Below, piece after piece: positions 56,984-64,000 of a DNA stretch of 64,000 bases (its first letter is position 1; each line of letters begins with the position of its first letter). The notes under the pieces are model-generated. The model made no database searches. It saw only the letters and a program-made list of their open reading frames with translations, and was not told where the DNA came from. The DNA is taken from assembly GCF_007828835.1 (NCBI RefSeq), contig NZ_VIVL01000001.1, forward strand, positions 248,001-312,000. The letters run 5' to 3'. Made by a program: the position numbers and the translations under genes. Origin of the DNA: Variovorax beijingensis (GTDB lineage: Bacteria; Pseudomonadota; Gammaproteobacteria; Burkholderiales; Burkholderiaceae_C).

Positions 56984-58357
56984 TTATCGGAGGGCACTTT
57001 TTCCCAGCAGCCCGGCCAGCGCGAGGGTGCCGCGGTCCTCGAAATACGGGCCGACGATCTGCACGCCCAGCGGCAATCCACCGGCCGTGAAGCCCACGGG
57101 AGCGACCGTGGCGGGCAGGCCACCCAGGCTCGCAAGCCCCGACCAGGCGGCCAGTGCGTCGTAGCGTGTGGGCTTTCCATCGATAGTGAGCGTGCGCTTC
57201 TCGAAATCAGGCTCGGTCACGTGTTCGAAGGCCGCGCAGCCCGCCGCCGGACACAGCACGGCGTCGAATTGCATGAAGAGCGTGCGCAGCTGCGCCCGGA
57301 TGCGCGTGCGCGTGGCCAGCAGGTCGAACCAGGTGCGCAGCCGCATCGGCGAACGGCCGCCGGGCTCGGCATGCGCGAGCACGGTCTGCACGATCTGGCC
57401 GTAGGTGTCGCCGACCTCGGCCAGATCGGGCAGCAGGTCCGAGGCTTGGGCGACCGAGGCGCCGGCCTTCGCCAGCCGCTGCCCGGCGCCTTCGACGGCG
57501 GCGCGCACATCGGCCGCCACCGCGGCCTGCGGATGCGCGCTGACCACCAGCACGCGCCAGTCCTTCGCCGCCGAATGGCGCGCCGCCGGCAGCATGAAGC
57601 GGCCCTGCGCCACGTGGGCCGCATCGGGCCCGGCCAGCACATCGAGCGCCAGCGAGAGGTCGTCCGCGCCATGGCCGATCGGCCCGATCACCGAGGGCAG
57701 CGCGGCCGGCGCCTCCTCGGTGCCCGGAAATGCGAAGCCGCGCGTCGGCAGCAGGCCCTCGCTCGGCTTGTGCGCGTACACGCCGCAAAAGCTCGCGGGA
57801 ACGCGCAGCGAGCCCGTGAGGTCGGAGCCCAGCTCCAGCGCCACCATGCCGGTGGCCACCGCCGCTGCGCCGCCACCCGACGAACCGCCCGGCGTGCGCC
57901 TGGCATCGAGCGGGTGCACCGTCCGGCCATACACCGGGTTGTCGCACTGCCAGTCGGCCAGCGCCGGCGGCACGTTGGTCTTGCCGAGAATCACCGCGCC
58001 TGCCGCCTTGAGGCGTGCCACGGCGACGGCGTCCTGCCGCGGCACGAAATGGCGGTACTGCGGCAGGCCCCAGCTGGTCGGCAGGCCGGCGACGTTGAAG
58101 GCCTCCTTCACCGTCATCGGCACGCCCAGCAGCGGCCGGCGCTCGCCGCGCGCGAGCGCCGCGTCGGCTTCGGCGGCCTGCCGGCGCGCGCGGTCGAAGT
58201 CGCGCACCACCACCGCGTTGAGCGGGCCGTCGAGCGCCTCGATGCGGGCGATGGCGGCTTCGCACAAGTCGACCGCGCTCACTTGCCTGGCGGCGAGCGC
58301 CTTGGCCGACCGTGCGGCCCCGGCGGCCAGGAGGGTGGTGGGATCGAGGGCGGTCAT
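56984..58357 (-). CDS. Amidase (amidase signature family)
   Basis: 457 residues from ATG 58357 (MTALDPTTLLAAGAARS). The catalytic Ser-cisSer-Lys triad is visible: Lys in LLGVPMTVKEAFNVAG (about 85), cis-Ser and the Ser-rich loop in RTPGGSSGGGAAAVATG (about 160), and the nucleophile region GSDLTGSLRVPASFCGV. The usual GSDxGGS has Thr here. Substrate specificity cannot be read from sequence. It is divergent from the CYTH-CHAD gene. Confidence 0.9.
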   Translation of the reverse strand: MTALDPTTLLAAGAARSAKALAARQVSAVDLCEAAIARIEALDGPLNAVVVRDFDRARRQAAEADAALARGERRPLLGVPMTVKEAFNVAGLPTSWGLPQYRHFVPRQDAVAVARLKAAGAVILGKTNVPPALADWQCDNPVYGRTVHPLDARRTPGGSSGGGAAAVATGMVALELGSDLTGSLRVPASFCGVYAHKPSEGLLPTRGFAFPGTEEAPAALPSVIGPIGHGADDLSLALDVLAGPDAAHVAQGRFMLPAARHSAAKDWRVLVVSAHPQAAVAADVRAAVEGAGQRLAKAGASVAQASDLLPDLAEVGDTYGQIVQTVLAHAEPGGRSPMRLRTWFDLLATRTRIRAQLRTLFMQFDAVLCPAAGCAAFEHVTEPDFEKRTLTIDGKPTRYDALAAWSGLASLGGLPATVAPVGFTAGGLPLGVQIVGPYFEDRGTLALAGLLGKSALR

Positions 58358-58439
58358 GGTCTGTGCCTTTCTGCTGCTTGTCCATTCCAGCGACAGTGCC
58401 CGCATGGCGTGCGGAGAAAGACCGGGCATCATGGCCGGC

Positions 58440-60035
58440 ATGGAAATCGAGTTCAAGTTTCATGTTCCCGCACAGCGCCTGAAAGCCGTGGAAGCCGCCA
58501 TGCGGCGCGGCAGCGTCGTGCGCACCCGGCTGCAGGCGCGCTACTTCGACACCGCCGACCAGGCGCTGGCCGCCGAGGGCATCGTGCTGCGCCTGCGCAA
58601 GGAGGGGCGGCGCTGGGTGCAGACCGCCAAGGCCACCGGGGACAACGCGCTGCATCGGCTCGAACACAACGTCGACCTGGGCGCCGCGGCGGCCAGCCGC
58701 GCCGCGCCGGCCATCGATCCGCAGCGCCACCACGGCACGCCCGTGGGCGAGCGGCTTGCCAAGGTGCTGGCCGCGAGCGGTGCCCCGCTGGTCGAACGGC
58801 AGTCCACCGACATCGTGCGGCTCACACGCGATGTGCGCACCTCCGGCGCCGGCGCGGCCGTGGTGGAGCTGGCGCTCGATGTCGGCAAGGTCATCGCCCA
58901 CGCGGGTACGTCGGACGAGCGCGAATCGCCCGTATGCGAGCTGGAGCTCGAACTCAAGCGCGGCGACGTGCAGGGGCTGGTCGCGCTCGCGCACCGCTGG
59001 TCGCAGCAGCACGGCCTGTGGTTCAGCACCGTGTCCAAGGCCGAGCGCGGCGCGCGCCTGCTCGCGAAGCTCGACGTGGTGCCGGCCGTGAAGGCCGAGG
59101 CGCCACGCTTTGCTGGCGAGAAAGGCGAGCTCGACGGCCGCGCCATCCAGCAGGCCGTGGTCGCGTCCTGCCTGGCGCAGATGCTGCCCAACGCAAGCGA
59201 GATCGCCGCGGGCAGCACGGATGAAGAACAGGTCCACCAGCTGCGCATCGGCATCCGGCGCCTGCGCACCGCGCTGCGCGAACTCGCGGGGCTCGACCCG
59301 CGCGCCGGTCTTTTCGACAGCGCCGAATGGGAGCCGCCGCTGGTCGAAGCCTTCCGCGCGCTCGGCCAACTGCGCGACCGCGAGCAGGTCGTGAAGCTGG
59401 CGCAGCCGCAGCTGCGCGATGCGGGGGCGCCGGAGTTCGATCCCTTGGCTGGCGACGAGGCGGCGGCCGAAGCGCCGTCGCCCGGCGAAGTGATGCGAGC
59501 GCCCGCGTTCCAGTCGGTGCTGGTTTCGCTGATCGGCTTCACCGCGGCAACGGCCGCGCCACACGCCAGTGCCGAAGGCGCCGGGCAGCCCGCGTCAGCG
59601 CCGCTCGGCGCCACCGAGGCGCGCCGCCATCTGCGCAAGCGCCTGCAGAGGCTGCATCGGCAGGCGGTGCGCGACGGCCGCCGTTTCGAATCGCTGTCGG
59701 CCCAGGACCAGCACCGCACGCGCAAGCGGCTCAAGCGCCTGCGCTACCTGGCCGAATTCGTGGCGCCGCTGTTCGCCGATGGGGATGATGAAGACGAAAA
59801 GTCATCGCCCGCCGAGCGCTACCTGAAGCGCCTGCGCCCCGCGCAGGACGCGCTCGGCGAATTCAACGACGAAGCCGTGGCGCTCGCGCTCTACCGCGAA
59901 GCCACCGCGCGCGATGCCCGCGCATGGTTTGCCGTCGGCTGGTTCAGCGCGCGCCGTGAGGCGGGCGCGAAGGCCTGCCGCAAGGCGCTGGGCAGGATCG
60001 GGAAGGCGCCGCGGTTCTGGAAAAAGAGGAATTAG
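58440..60035 (+). CDS. CYTH-CHAD domain protein (inorganic triphosphatase-like)
   Basis: 531 residues. The N-terminal CYTH domain (1-205) opens with the ExExK motif MEIEFKF and contains RYFDTADQALAAEGIVLRLRKEG and ELELELKRGD. The C-terminal CHAD domain (about 230-525) has VHQLRIGIRRLRTALREL and QHRTRKRLKRLRYLAEFV, His/Arg/Lys-rich helices that bind polyphosphate. The pair suggests (tri)phosphate hydrolysis or polyphosphate-granule association, as in E. coli YgiF. A Gly/Ala-rich insertion (about 335-390) splits the two CHAD halves. Confidence 0.92.
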   Translation: MEIEFKFHVPAQRLKAVEAAMRRGSVVRTRLQARYFDTADQALAAEGIVLRLRKEGRRWVQTAKATGDNALHRLEHNVDLGAAAASRAAPAIDPQRHHGTPVGERLAKVLAASGAPLVERQSTDIVRLTRDVRTSGAGAAVVELALDVGKVIAHAGTSDERESPVCELELELKRGDVQGLVALAHRWSQQHGLWFSTVSKAERGARLLAKLDVVPAVKAEAPRFAGEKGELDGRAIQQAVVASCLAQMLPNASEIAAGSTDEEQVHQLRIGIRRLRTALRELAGLDPRAGLFDSAEWEPPLVEAFRALGQLRDREQVVKLAQPQLRDAGAPEFDPLAGDEAAAEAPSPGEVMRAPAFQSVLVSLIGFTAATAAPHASAEGAGQPASAPLGATEARRHLRKRLQRLHRQAVRDGRRFESLSAQDQHRTRKRLKRLRYLAEFVAPLFADGDDEDEKSSPAERYLKRLRPAQDALGEFNDEAVALALYREATARDARAWFAVGWFSARREAGAKACRKALGRIGKAPRFWKKRN

Positions 60036-60053
60036 AGAGCTGATCCGGAAGGA

Positions 60054-60530
60054 TCAGTGATGGTGCCCATGCGCACCATGCACGTGCCGATGCTCGATTT
60101 CCACCGGCAGCGCCGCGCGCACGTCCGTCACCTGGAGGCTGAACTTCAGCGCCTTGCCCGCCCACGGATGGTTGCCGTCGAGCAGCACGATCGGGCCCTT
60201 GATCTTCATCACCGTGAAGAGGTGCTCGCGTCCGTCGTCGAGCCGCCCCTGCAGTTGCCCGCCCACCTTCACGCCCGGCGGGAATTCGGACTTGGGGATG
60301 CTGCGCACCAGCGACTCGTCGCGCAGGCCGAAGGCGTCTTCGGGTGCGAGGTTCAGCGTGGTCTGGAAGCCCTTTTCCTTGCCATCGAGTGCTTCCTCGA
60401 TCTTGGGCAGCGTGTTCTCGTAGCCGCCATGCAGGTAGGCCATCGGCTCGGGGCTGGCTTCGATGAGCTTGCCCTGGGCGTCGGCGACCTTGTACTTGAG
60501 GGTGACGACGGTGTCTTTTTCGATTTTCAT
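60054..60530 (-). CDS. slyD: FKBP-type peptidyl-prolyl isomerase (SlyD-like)
   Basis: 158 residues. FKBP core with inserted-in-flap IF domain: TVVTLKYKVADAQGKLIEASPEPMAYLHGGYENTLPKIEEALDGKEKGF and FTVMKIKGPIVLLDGNHPWAGKALKFSLQV. The C-terminal HRHVHGAHGHHH tail binds metals, as in SlyD, where it supplies nickel. It acts as isomerase and chaperone in the cytoplasm. It is convergent with the CYTH-CHAD gene, 18 bp apart. Confidence 0.92.
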   Translation of the reverse strand: MKIEKDTVVTLKYKVADAQGKLIEASPEPMAYLHGGYENTLPKIEEALDGKEKGFQTTLNLAPEDAFGLRDESLVRSIPKSEFPPGVKVGGQLQGRLDDGREHLFTVMKIKGPIVLLDGNHPWAGKALKFSLQVTDVRAALPVEIEHRHVHGAHGHHH

Positions 60531-60558
60531 GGGGACATTTTCTGTGGAAATCGATCGC

Positions 60559-61497
60559 TCAGCGGGACGGGGCCCGCGCCGCCCGCAACATCTCCGGCAG
60601 CGCCTCCACCGTGCTGAGCTTCTCCTTCACCATCCCGATGAACGCCGACACCGCCAGCGGCAGGTGCTTGCGGCTCGGATAGAGCACGCTCAGCCCCTGC
60701 CCCGTGCGCTGGTACTGCGGCAGCACCGGCACCAGCCGGCCGGCCTCCAGGTCGAGCCTGGCCATGGTGGGCGGCAGCAGCGCGACGCCCAGGCCGGCGA
60801 GCGCGGCCTTGCGCAGCGCCTGCGCGGTGTTGCCGCTGAAGCGGCCCGCGACCTGCACTTCTTCCTCCGCGCCGCCGGGGCCGGCCAGGCGCCAGAGGGT
60901 GCGGCCGCTCGGGTGGGGCGAGGTGACGCAATCGTGGTCCGCCAGGTCCTGCAAGGTGGCGGGCGCGCCGCGCGCGGCGATGTAGGCGGGGCTCGCGACC
61001 ATGCCGTCGGTCCGGGCGCCCAGCAGCTGGCGGCCGACGTAGCCGGAGTCGGGCAGCGCGCCGCCGCGGAATGCGATGTCGATCTGCTCGGCGATCAGGT
61101 CGGCCCTGGCGTCGCTCAGAACAAAGTCGATGCGCACCAGCGGATGCGCGGCCAGGAAGTCGGCCACCCACTCCATCGGGAAGAAATCGAAGAAGTCGGC
61201 CGTCGCCGCCACGCGCACCAGGCCGCTGGGCTGCTGGCTGCCGGTGATCAGCTCCTGCCCGGCCTCGACCAGCCCGTCGACCGCGCCCGCGCAGCGCTCG
61301 TGAAAAGCCTGGCCGGCGCTGGTCAGCGTGAGCTTGCGGGTGGAGCGCTGCATGAGCCGCGTGCCCAACTGCGCCTCGAGCTGCTGGACGCGCCGGCTCA
61401 CGGTGTTGGGCGGCAGGCCCAGCCGGCGCGCCGCCCCGGCAAAGCTGCCGTGGCGCACCACCTGCACGAACATGGCGATGTCGTTGAGGTCGAGCAT
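60559..61497 (-). CDS. LysR-family transcriptional regulator
   Basis: 312 residues. HTH at the N-terminus (LNDIAMFVQVVRHGSFAGAARRLGLPPNTVSRRVQQLEAQLGTRLMQRSTRKLTLT), effector domain about 90-300 (GLVRVAATADFFDFFPMEWVADFLAAHP). It is divergent from a pirin gene, with 132 bp between, so it probably controls that gene and itself. A candidate operator lies at 61519-61548. Confidence 0.93.
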   Translation of the reverse strand: MLDLNDIAMFVQVVRHGSFAGAARRLGLPPNTVSRRVQQLEAQLGTRLMQRSTRKLTLTSAGQAFHERCAGAVDGLVEAGQELITGSQQPSGLVRVAATADFFDFFPMEWVADFLAAHPLVRIDFVLSDARADLIAEQIDIAFRGGALPDSGYVGRQLLGARTDGMVASPAYIAARGAPATLQDLADHDCVTSPHPSGRTLWRLAGPGGAEEEVQVAGRFSGNTAQALRKAALAGLGVALLPPTMARLDLEAGRLVPVLPQYQRTGQGLSVLYPSRKHLPLAVSAFIGMVKEKLSTVEALPEMLRAARAPSR

Positions 61498-61518
61498 GGC
61501 GGGGATTCCTTCTAATGG

Positions 61519-61548
61519 TAGACGAGTGCAATCCGATTCTGCCGTCTA
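61519..61548. promoter_or_regulatory. Candidate LysR operator between lysR and pirin genes
   Basis: TAGACG (61519-61524) and CGTCTA (61543-61548) form a perfect inverted repeat spaced by 18 bases, in the middle of the divergent intergenic region. The arrangement is suggestive of a regulator binding site; the match to a LysR box is not certain. Confidence 0.4.
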
Positions 61549-61629
61549 GTCGATCAATGGGTGCAGCCCTAACCTTCTGCCCATGACTTCCTCATCTCCC
61601 GCTTCCCCAACCCGGTTCTGGAGCACCCC

Positions 61630-62487
61630 ATGACCACCGCCGTTGCCACCACCACCACCGAAGCCCGCGCCATCGTCTACCGCACGCGCGGCTCGCAGCA
61701 TGGGCCGATCACGCGGCTCGTGAGCCCGGGCGACCTGGGCGAATTCCTCAAGCCCTTCGTGTTCCTCGACCTGTTCGGCTTCGACACCTCGGGCGGCCGC
61801 AAGGGCTTCGGCATGCACCCGCATTCGGGCATTGCCACGCTGACCTGGCTGATCGAAGGCGACACGCTGTACGAGGACACGACCGGCGAGCAGGGCGTGC
61901 TGCCGGCCGGCGGCGTCGAGTGGATGCGCGCCGGCAACGGCGTGTGGCACGACGGCGCACCCGCGCCGGACACGAAGCGCGTGCAGGGCTTCCAGCTCTG
62001 GGTGGCCCTGCCGGCCTCGGAAGAGAACGCGCCGGCGCAAAGCATCTACCTGGCACCCTCGCAGGTGCCGCGGGAAGGCCCGGCGCGCGTGCTGCTCGGG
62101 CGCCTGGGCGCGGCGCAGAGCCCCATTCCGGCGCCGGCGCCGATGAATTACCTGGCCGTGCAGCTGAAGGATGGCGAACACTGGCGCTACACGCCGCCCG
62201 CCGGCCACACGGTGGGCTGGATCGCGGTCGACGCGGGCCGGCTCGATGCAGGCGACGGCGAACCGGTCGCCGCCGGTGAGCTGGCGGTGTTCGAGGAGTC
62301 CGGCGCGGCCATCGACTTCGTGGCCCAGGGCGACGCGTCCTTCGTGCTGGGCTCGGCCGCGAAGCATCCGCACGAACTGGTGATGGGCCACTACTCGGTG
62401 CACACCAGCCAGGCGGCGCTCGACCAGGGCGAGGCCGAGATCCGCCGCATCGGTGCGCGGCTGCGCGAGCAGGGCCGCTTGCGCTGA
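61630..62487 (+). CDS. Pirin-family protein
   Basis: 285 residues, the usual pirin size; GGAG precedes the ATG. N-terminal metal-binding cupin with FGMHPHSGIATLTWLIEG and GNGVWHDG. The C-terminal cupin has LLGRLGAAQSPIPAPAPMNYLAVQL and ends GHYSVHTSQAALDQGEAEIRRIGARL, a common tail of YhaK/YhhW-like proteins. It may be a redox sensor or quercetinase. Probably controlled by the divergent LysR. Confidence 0.9.
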   Translation: MTTAVATTTTEARAIVYRTRGSQHGPITRLVSPGDLGEFLKPFVFLDLFGFDTSGGRKGFGMHPHSGIATLTWLIEGDTLYEDTTGEQGVLPAGGVEWMRAGNGVWHDGAPAPDTKRVQGFQLWVALPASEENAPAQSIYLAPSQVPREGPARVLLGRLGAAQSPIPAPAPMNYLAVQLKDGEHWRYTPPAGHTVGWIAVDAGRLDAGDGEPVAAGELAVFEESGAAIDFVAQGDASFVLGSAAKHPHELVMGHYSVHTSQAALDQGEAEIRRIGARLREQGRLR

Positions 62488-62616
62488 GAGCCGGGGCGCA
62501 CGGCGCGTCGGCCCCTGCTGCAGCGCCGTGCCGATGCCCTGAACGGCACTTCGCCGGTGCATCCAGCGCCTTCATGGCGCGGGAACGGCCCCCAAGAAAC
62601 CTCTTTCGGCCCTCCC

Positions 62617-62677
62617 GCCGCGCGCACCCCGCACCGTGCGCGCGGCGTTTTGCTTGGCGCCAGCCCTTTGCTGGCGC
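62617..62677 (+). terminator. Tandem GC-rich hairpins after the pirin gene
   Basis: Hairpin 1: GCCGCGCGCAC (62617-62627) with GTGCGCGCGGC (62636-62646), followed by GTTTTG. Hairpin 2: GCGCCAGC (62657-62664) with GCTGGCGC (62670-62677). The first with its short T-run could terminate the pirin transcript. Confidence 0.45.
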
Positions 62678-62744
62678 GCCTCTGCGTGCTTCAGCCCGCA
62701 CCACCGAGGGCTTACCCCATCACGCAGGCCTGCATATTGCTTAA

Positions 62745-62782
62745 GACTGTCGTCGGTTGACTGTCGACAGTTTTCACAGTCG
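62745..62782. promoter_or_regulatory. Palindromic operator-like cluster upstream of the aldolase gene
   Basis: GACTGT (62745-62750) and ACAGTC (62776-62781) bracket a perfect 12-bp palindrome ACTGTCGACAGT (62760-62771). Four half-sites of the same ACTGT type in 38 bp suggest cooperative binding of a dimeric repressor or activator. Confidence 0.5.
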
Positions 62783-62844
62783 ATCCGATGAACCCCGAAC
62801 ATGGCGCCGGCGCTCTCCCGCCGGGCCTGAAAAAGGAACGCGAC

Positions 62845-63636
62845 ATGCAATTGCAGGCAGTGGGCCGCAAGGCCCCACCCGTTTCCGAGGCCGAGCGCCA
62901 GGTGCGCGAAGACCTGGCCGCCGCCTACCGCCTGGTAGCGCACTACGGCATGGACGACAGCATCTACACGCACATCTCCGCGCGTGTGCCGGGCACCGAG
63001 GACCAGTTCCTGATCAACCCCTTCGGCATGCTGTTCAAGGACATCACGGCCTCGTCGCTGGTGAAGATCGACCTGGACGGCCGCATCCTCGACGACTCGC
63101 CCTGGGACGTGAACCCGGCCGGCTTCACCATCCACAGCGCCGTGCATTCGGCGCGCCACGACGCGGCCTGCGTGCTGCACACGCACACGGTGGCCGGCGT
63201 GGCGGTGTCGTCGCTGGCCGGCGGGCTGCAGCCGTGCAACCAGTGGGCGCTGCAGTTCTACAACCGCGTGGTCTATCACGACTTCGAGGGCATCGCGCTC
63301 GACGCCGACGAGCGCGAGCGCCTGGTGGCCGACCTGGGCCCGGCGGCGCGTGCGCTGATCCTGCGCAACCACGGCCTGGTCACGCTCGGGCGCACGGTGT
63401 CGGAGGCCTTCATCCTGATGCTCAACCTGGAGCGCGCCTGCCGCGTGCAGGTGGCGATCCAGTCGAGCGGCCTGCCGGTGTATCCGGTGCCGGCCGAGGT
63501 CTGCGAGAAGACCGCGCAGCAATACGAAAGCGGCGACAGCGTGCGCCAGCCGGGCCAGCCCGATCCGAACGCGCGCGAATGGCGCGCGCTGCTGCAGCGC
63601 ATCGATCCGCTTCCCGCCACCTCGTACCGCGACTGA
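62845..63636 (+). CDS. Class II aldolase/adducin family protein
   Basis: 263 residues from ATG 62845 (MQLQAVGRKAPPVSEAER), with AAGGAA at a good distance; an ATG at 62788 lacks a ribosome binding site. Zinc-binding His residues are visible in HTHTVAGVAV and LRNHGLVTLG, with SIYTHISARVPG and FLINPFGMLFKDI of the aldolase fold. Fuculose/ribulose-5-P-type enzymes use this scaffold; the substrate is not known. It is followed 88 bp later by an ABC-transporter binding-protein gene, which may belong to the same catabolic operon. Confidence 0.9.
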   Translation: MQLQAVGRKAPPVSEAERQVREDLAAAYRLVAHYGMDDSIYTHISARVPGTEDQFLINPFGMLFKDITASSLVKIDLDGRILDDSPWDVNPAGFTIHSAVHSARHDAACVLHTHTVAGVAVSSLAGGLQPCNQWALQFYNRVVYHDFEGIALDADERERLVADLGPAARALILRNHGLVTLGRTVSEAFILMLNLERACRVQVAIQSSGLPVYPVPAEVCEKTAQQYESGDSVRQPGQPDPNAREWRALLQRIDPLPATSYRD

Positions 63637-63640
63637 ACCT

Positions 63641-63658
63641 GGCGCCGCGCGCGGCGCC
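63641..63658. other. 18-bp perfect palindrome between aldolase and ABC gene
   Basis: GGCGCCGCGCGCGGCGCC, five bases after the aldolase stop codon. In RNA it could form a short GC hairpin; there is no U-run. It may be an mRNA-processing or stability element. Confidence 0.35.
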
Positions 63659-63724
63659 CGCGTTCTTCCGTTCCCGTTTCCTCGTCCCCACCCGCTCGCA
63701 CAGAGCCACAAGGAGTTTCCGCAC

Positions 63725-64000
63725 ATGAAACGTCGCAACCTCATCCAGATGGGCGCCGCCTCGGCCGCCGGATTGACGCTGGCGGGTGTCCCGCTGCATT
63801 TGCTGGCGCAGGGCAAGAAAGGCGGCGTCATCAACGCCGTCGTGCAGCCCGAGCCGCCGGGGCTGATGCTGGGCATCACGCAGAACGGCCCCACGCAGAT
63901 GATCTCGGGCAACATCTACGAAGGCCTGCTGCGCTACGACGAGAAGATCAACCCGCTGCCCTCGCTGGCCACCTCGTGGACCGTCAACAAGGAAGGCACG
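63725..64000 (+). CDS. Peptide-type ABC transporter substrate-binding protein, N-terminal part
   Basis: The reading frame from ATG 63725 is cut by the window end after 92 codons. AAGGAG lies upstream. The N-terminus MKRRNLIQMGAASAAGLTLAG looks like a Tat signal (twin Arg). The mature start GVINAVVQPEPPGLMLGI, ISGNIYEGLLRYDEKINPLPSLATSWTV is the family 5 (oligopeptide/DppA-like) binding-protein pattern. It probably begins an ABC uptake operon following the aldolase. Confidence 0.88.
   Translation, partial: MKRRNLIQMGAASAAGLTLAGVPLHLLAQGKKGGVINAVVQPEPPGLMLGITQNGPTQMISGNIYEGLLRYDEKINPLPSLATSWTVNKEGT

Larger units (their letters stand above)
62488..62844 (+). other. 357-bp intergenic region with hairpins and palindromes
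   Basis: No protein gene is convincing here. It holds two strong hairpins (62617-62677) and a cluster of palindromic half-sites (62745-62782), and leads to a good ribosome binding site (AAGGAA) before the aldolase start at 62845. It probably contains the end of the pirin transcript and the promoter/operator of the aldolase operon. Confidence 0.5.

Overview
The window is high-GC, densely packed chromosomal DNA of a betaproteobacterium. Gene order and protein signatures point to the Comamonadaceae, most likely Variovorax or a close relative. The genus is inferred from the overall look of the proteins and intergenic elements, since I could run no search. There are no phage, IS, CRISPR, tRNA or rRNA signatures: this is core chromosome with some accessory cassettes.

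Layout. 1-6.1 kb is the replication-origin neighbourhood: dnaN and dnaA leftward, rpmH-rnpA-yidD-yidC-mnmE rightward, with two DnaA boxes between them. 6.1-9.7 kb carries a cyclic-nucleotide-binding protein, a zinc-ribbon membrane protein and a Kef-type antiporter. 9.8-12.8 kb is Kdo/LPS supply (kdsD-kdsC-lptC) plus an SDR. 12.8-16.3 kb holds a glycine-rich RRM protein, a manganese riboswitch with a Gdt1-type transporter, and a SAM-II riboswitch with terminator ahead of metX-metW. 16.3-25 kb is housekeeping and metabolism: YigZ, a K+ channel, bactofilin, DUF72, M20 peptidases, a hydrolase, an MFS carrier and a YidB-like protein. 25-31.9 kb has rsmE-amgK diverging from lptD-surA-rsmA. 32.2-33.1 kb is a secreted ribonuclease with its barstar inhibitor. 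33.3-35.6 kb is maeB.

35.8-42.0 kb is the most unusual block: an SPFH/SHOCT protein, a double zinc-ribbon DUF4178 protein, a DUF350 membrane protein, a membrane-embedded spermidine-synthase-like protein and a Tat-lipoprotein FAD amine-oxidase-like enzyme. It is interrupted by two copies of a structured repeat whose hairpin shows compensatory base changes. I read it as a candidate membrane-stress or membrane-polyamine system. SpeD, which makes the aminopropyl donor, lies 5 kb further on.

42-50 kb has a phytase-like esterase, a LysR regulator, the coupled speD-murU-pepP operon, tkt and gap. 50-64 kb is accessory: a lipoprotein pair, MntH, a protealysin-type M4 protease with its emfourin inhibitor, two pirins, an amidase, a CYTH-CHAD protein, SlyD, a LysR-pirin divergent pair, and a class II aldolase with the start of a peptide-type ABC binding protein.

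Themes: envelope assembly (YidC, LptC, LptD, SurA, AmgK/MurU), manganese balance (Gdt1-type export under a Mn riboswitch; MntH uptake), SAM/methionine/polyamine chemistry (SAM-II-metXW, SpeD, spermidine-synthase-like protein), and two protein-inhibitor pairs made by overlapping genes.
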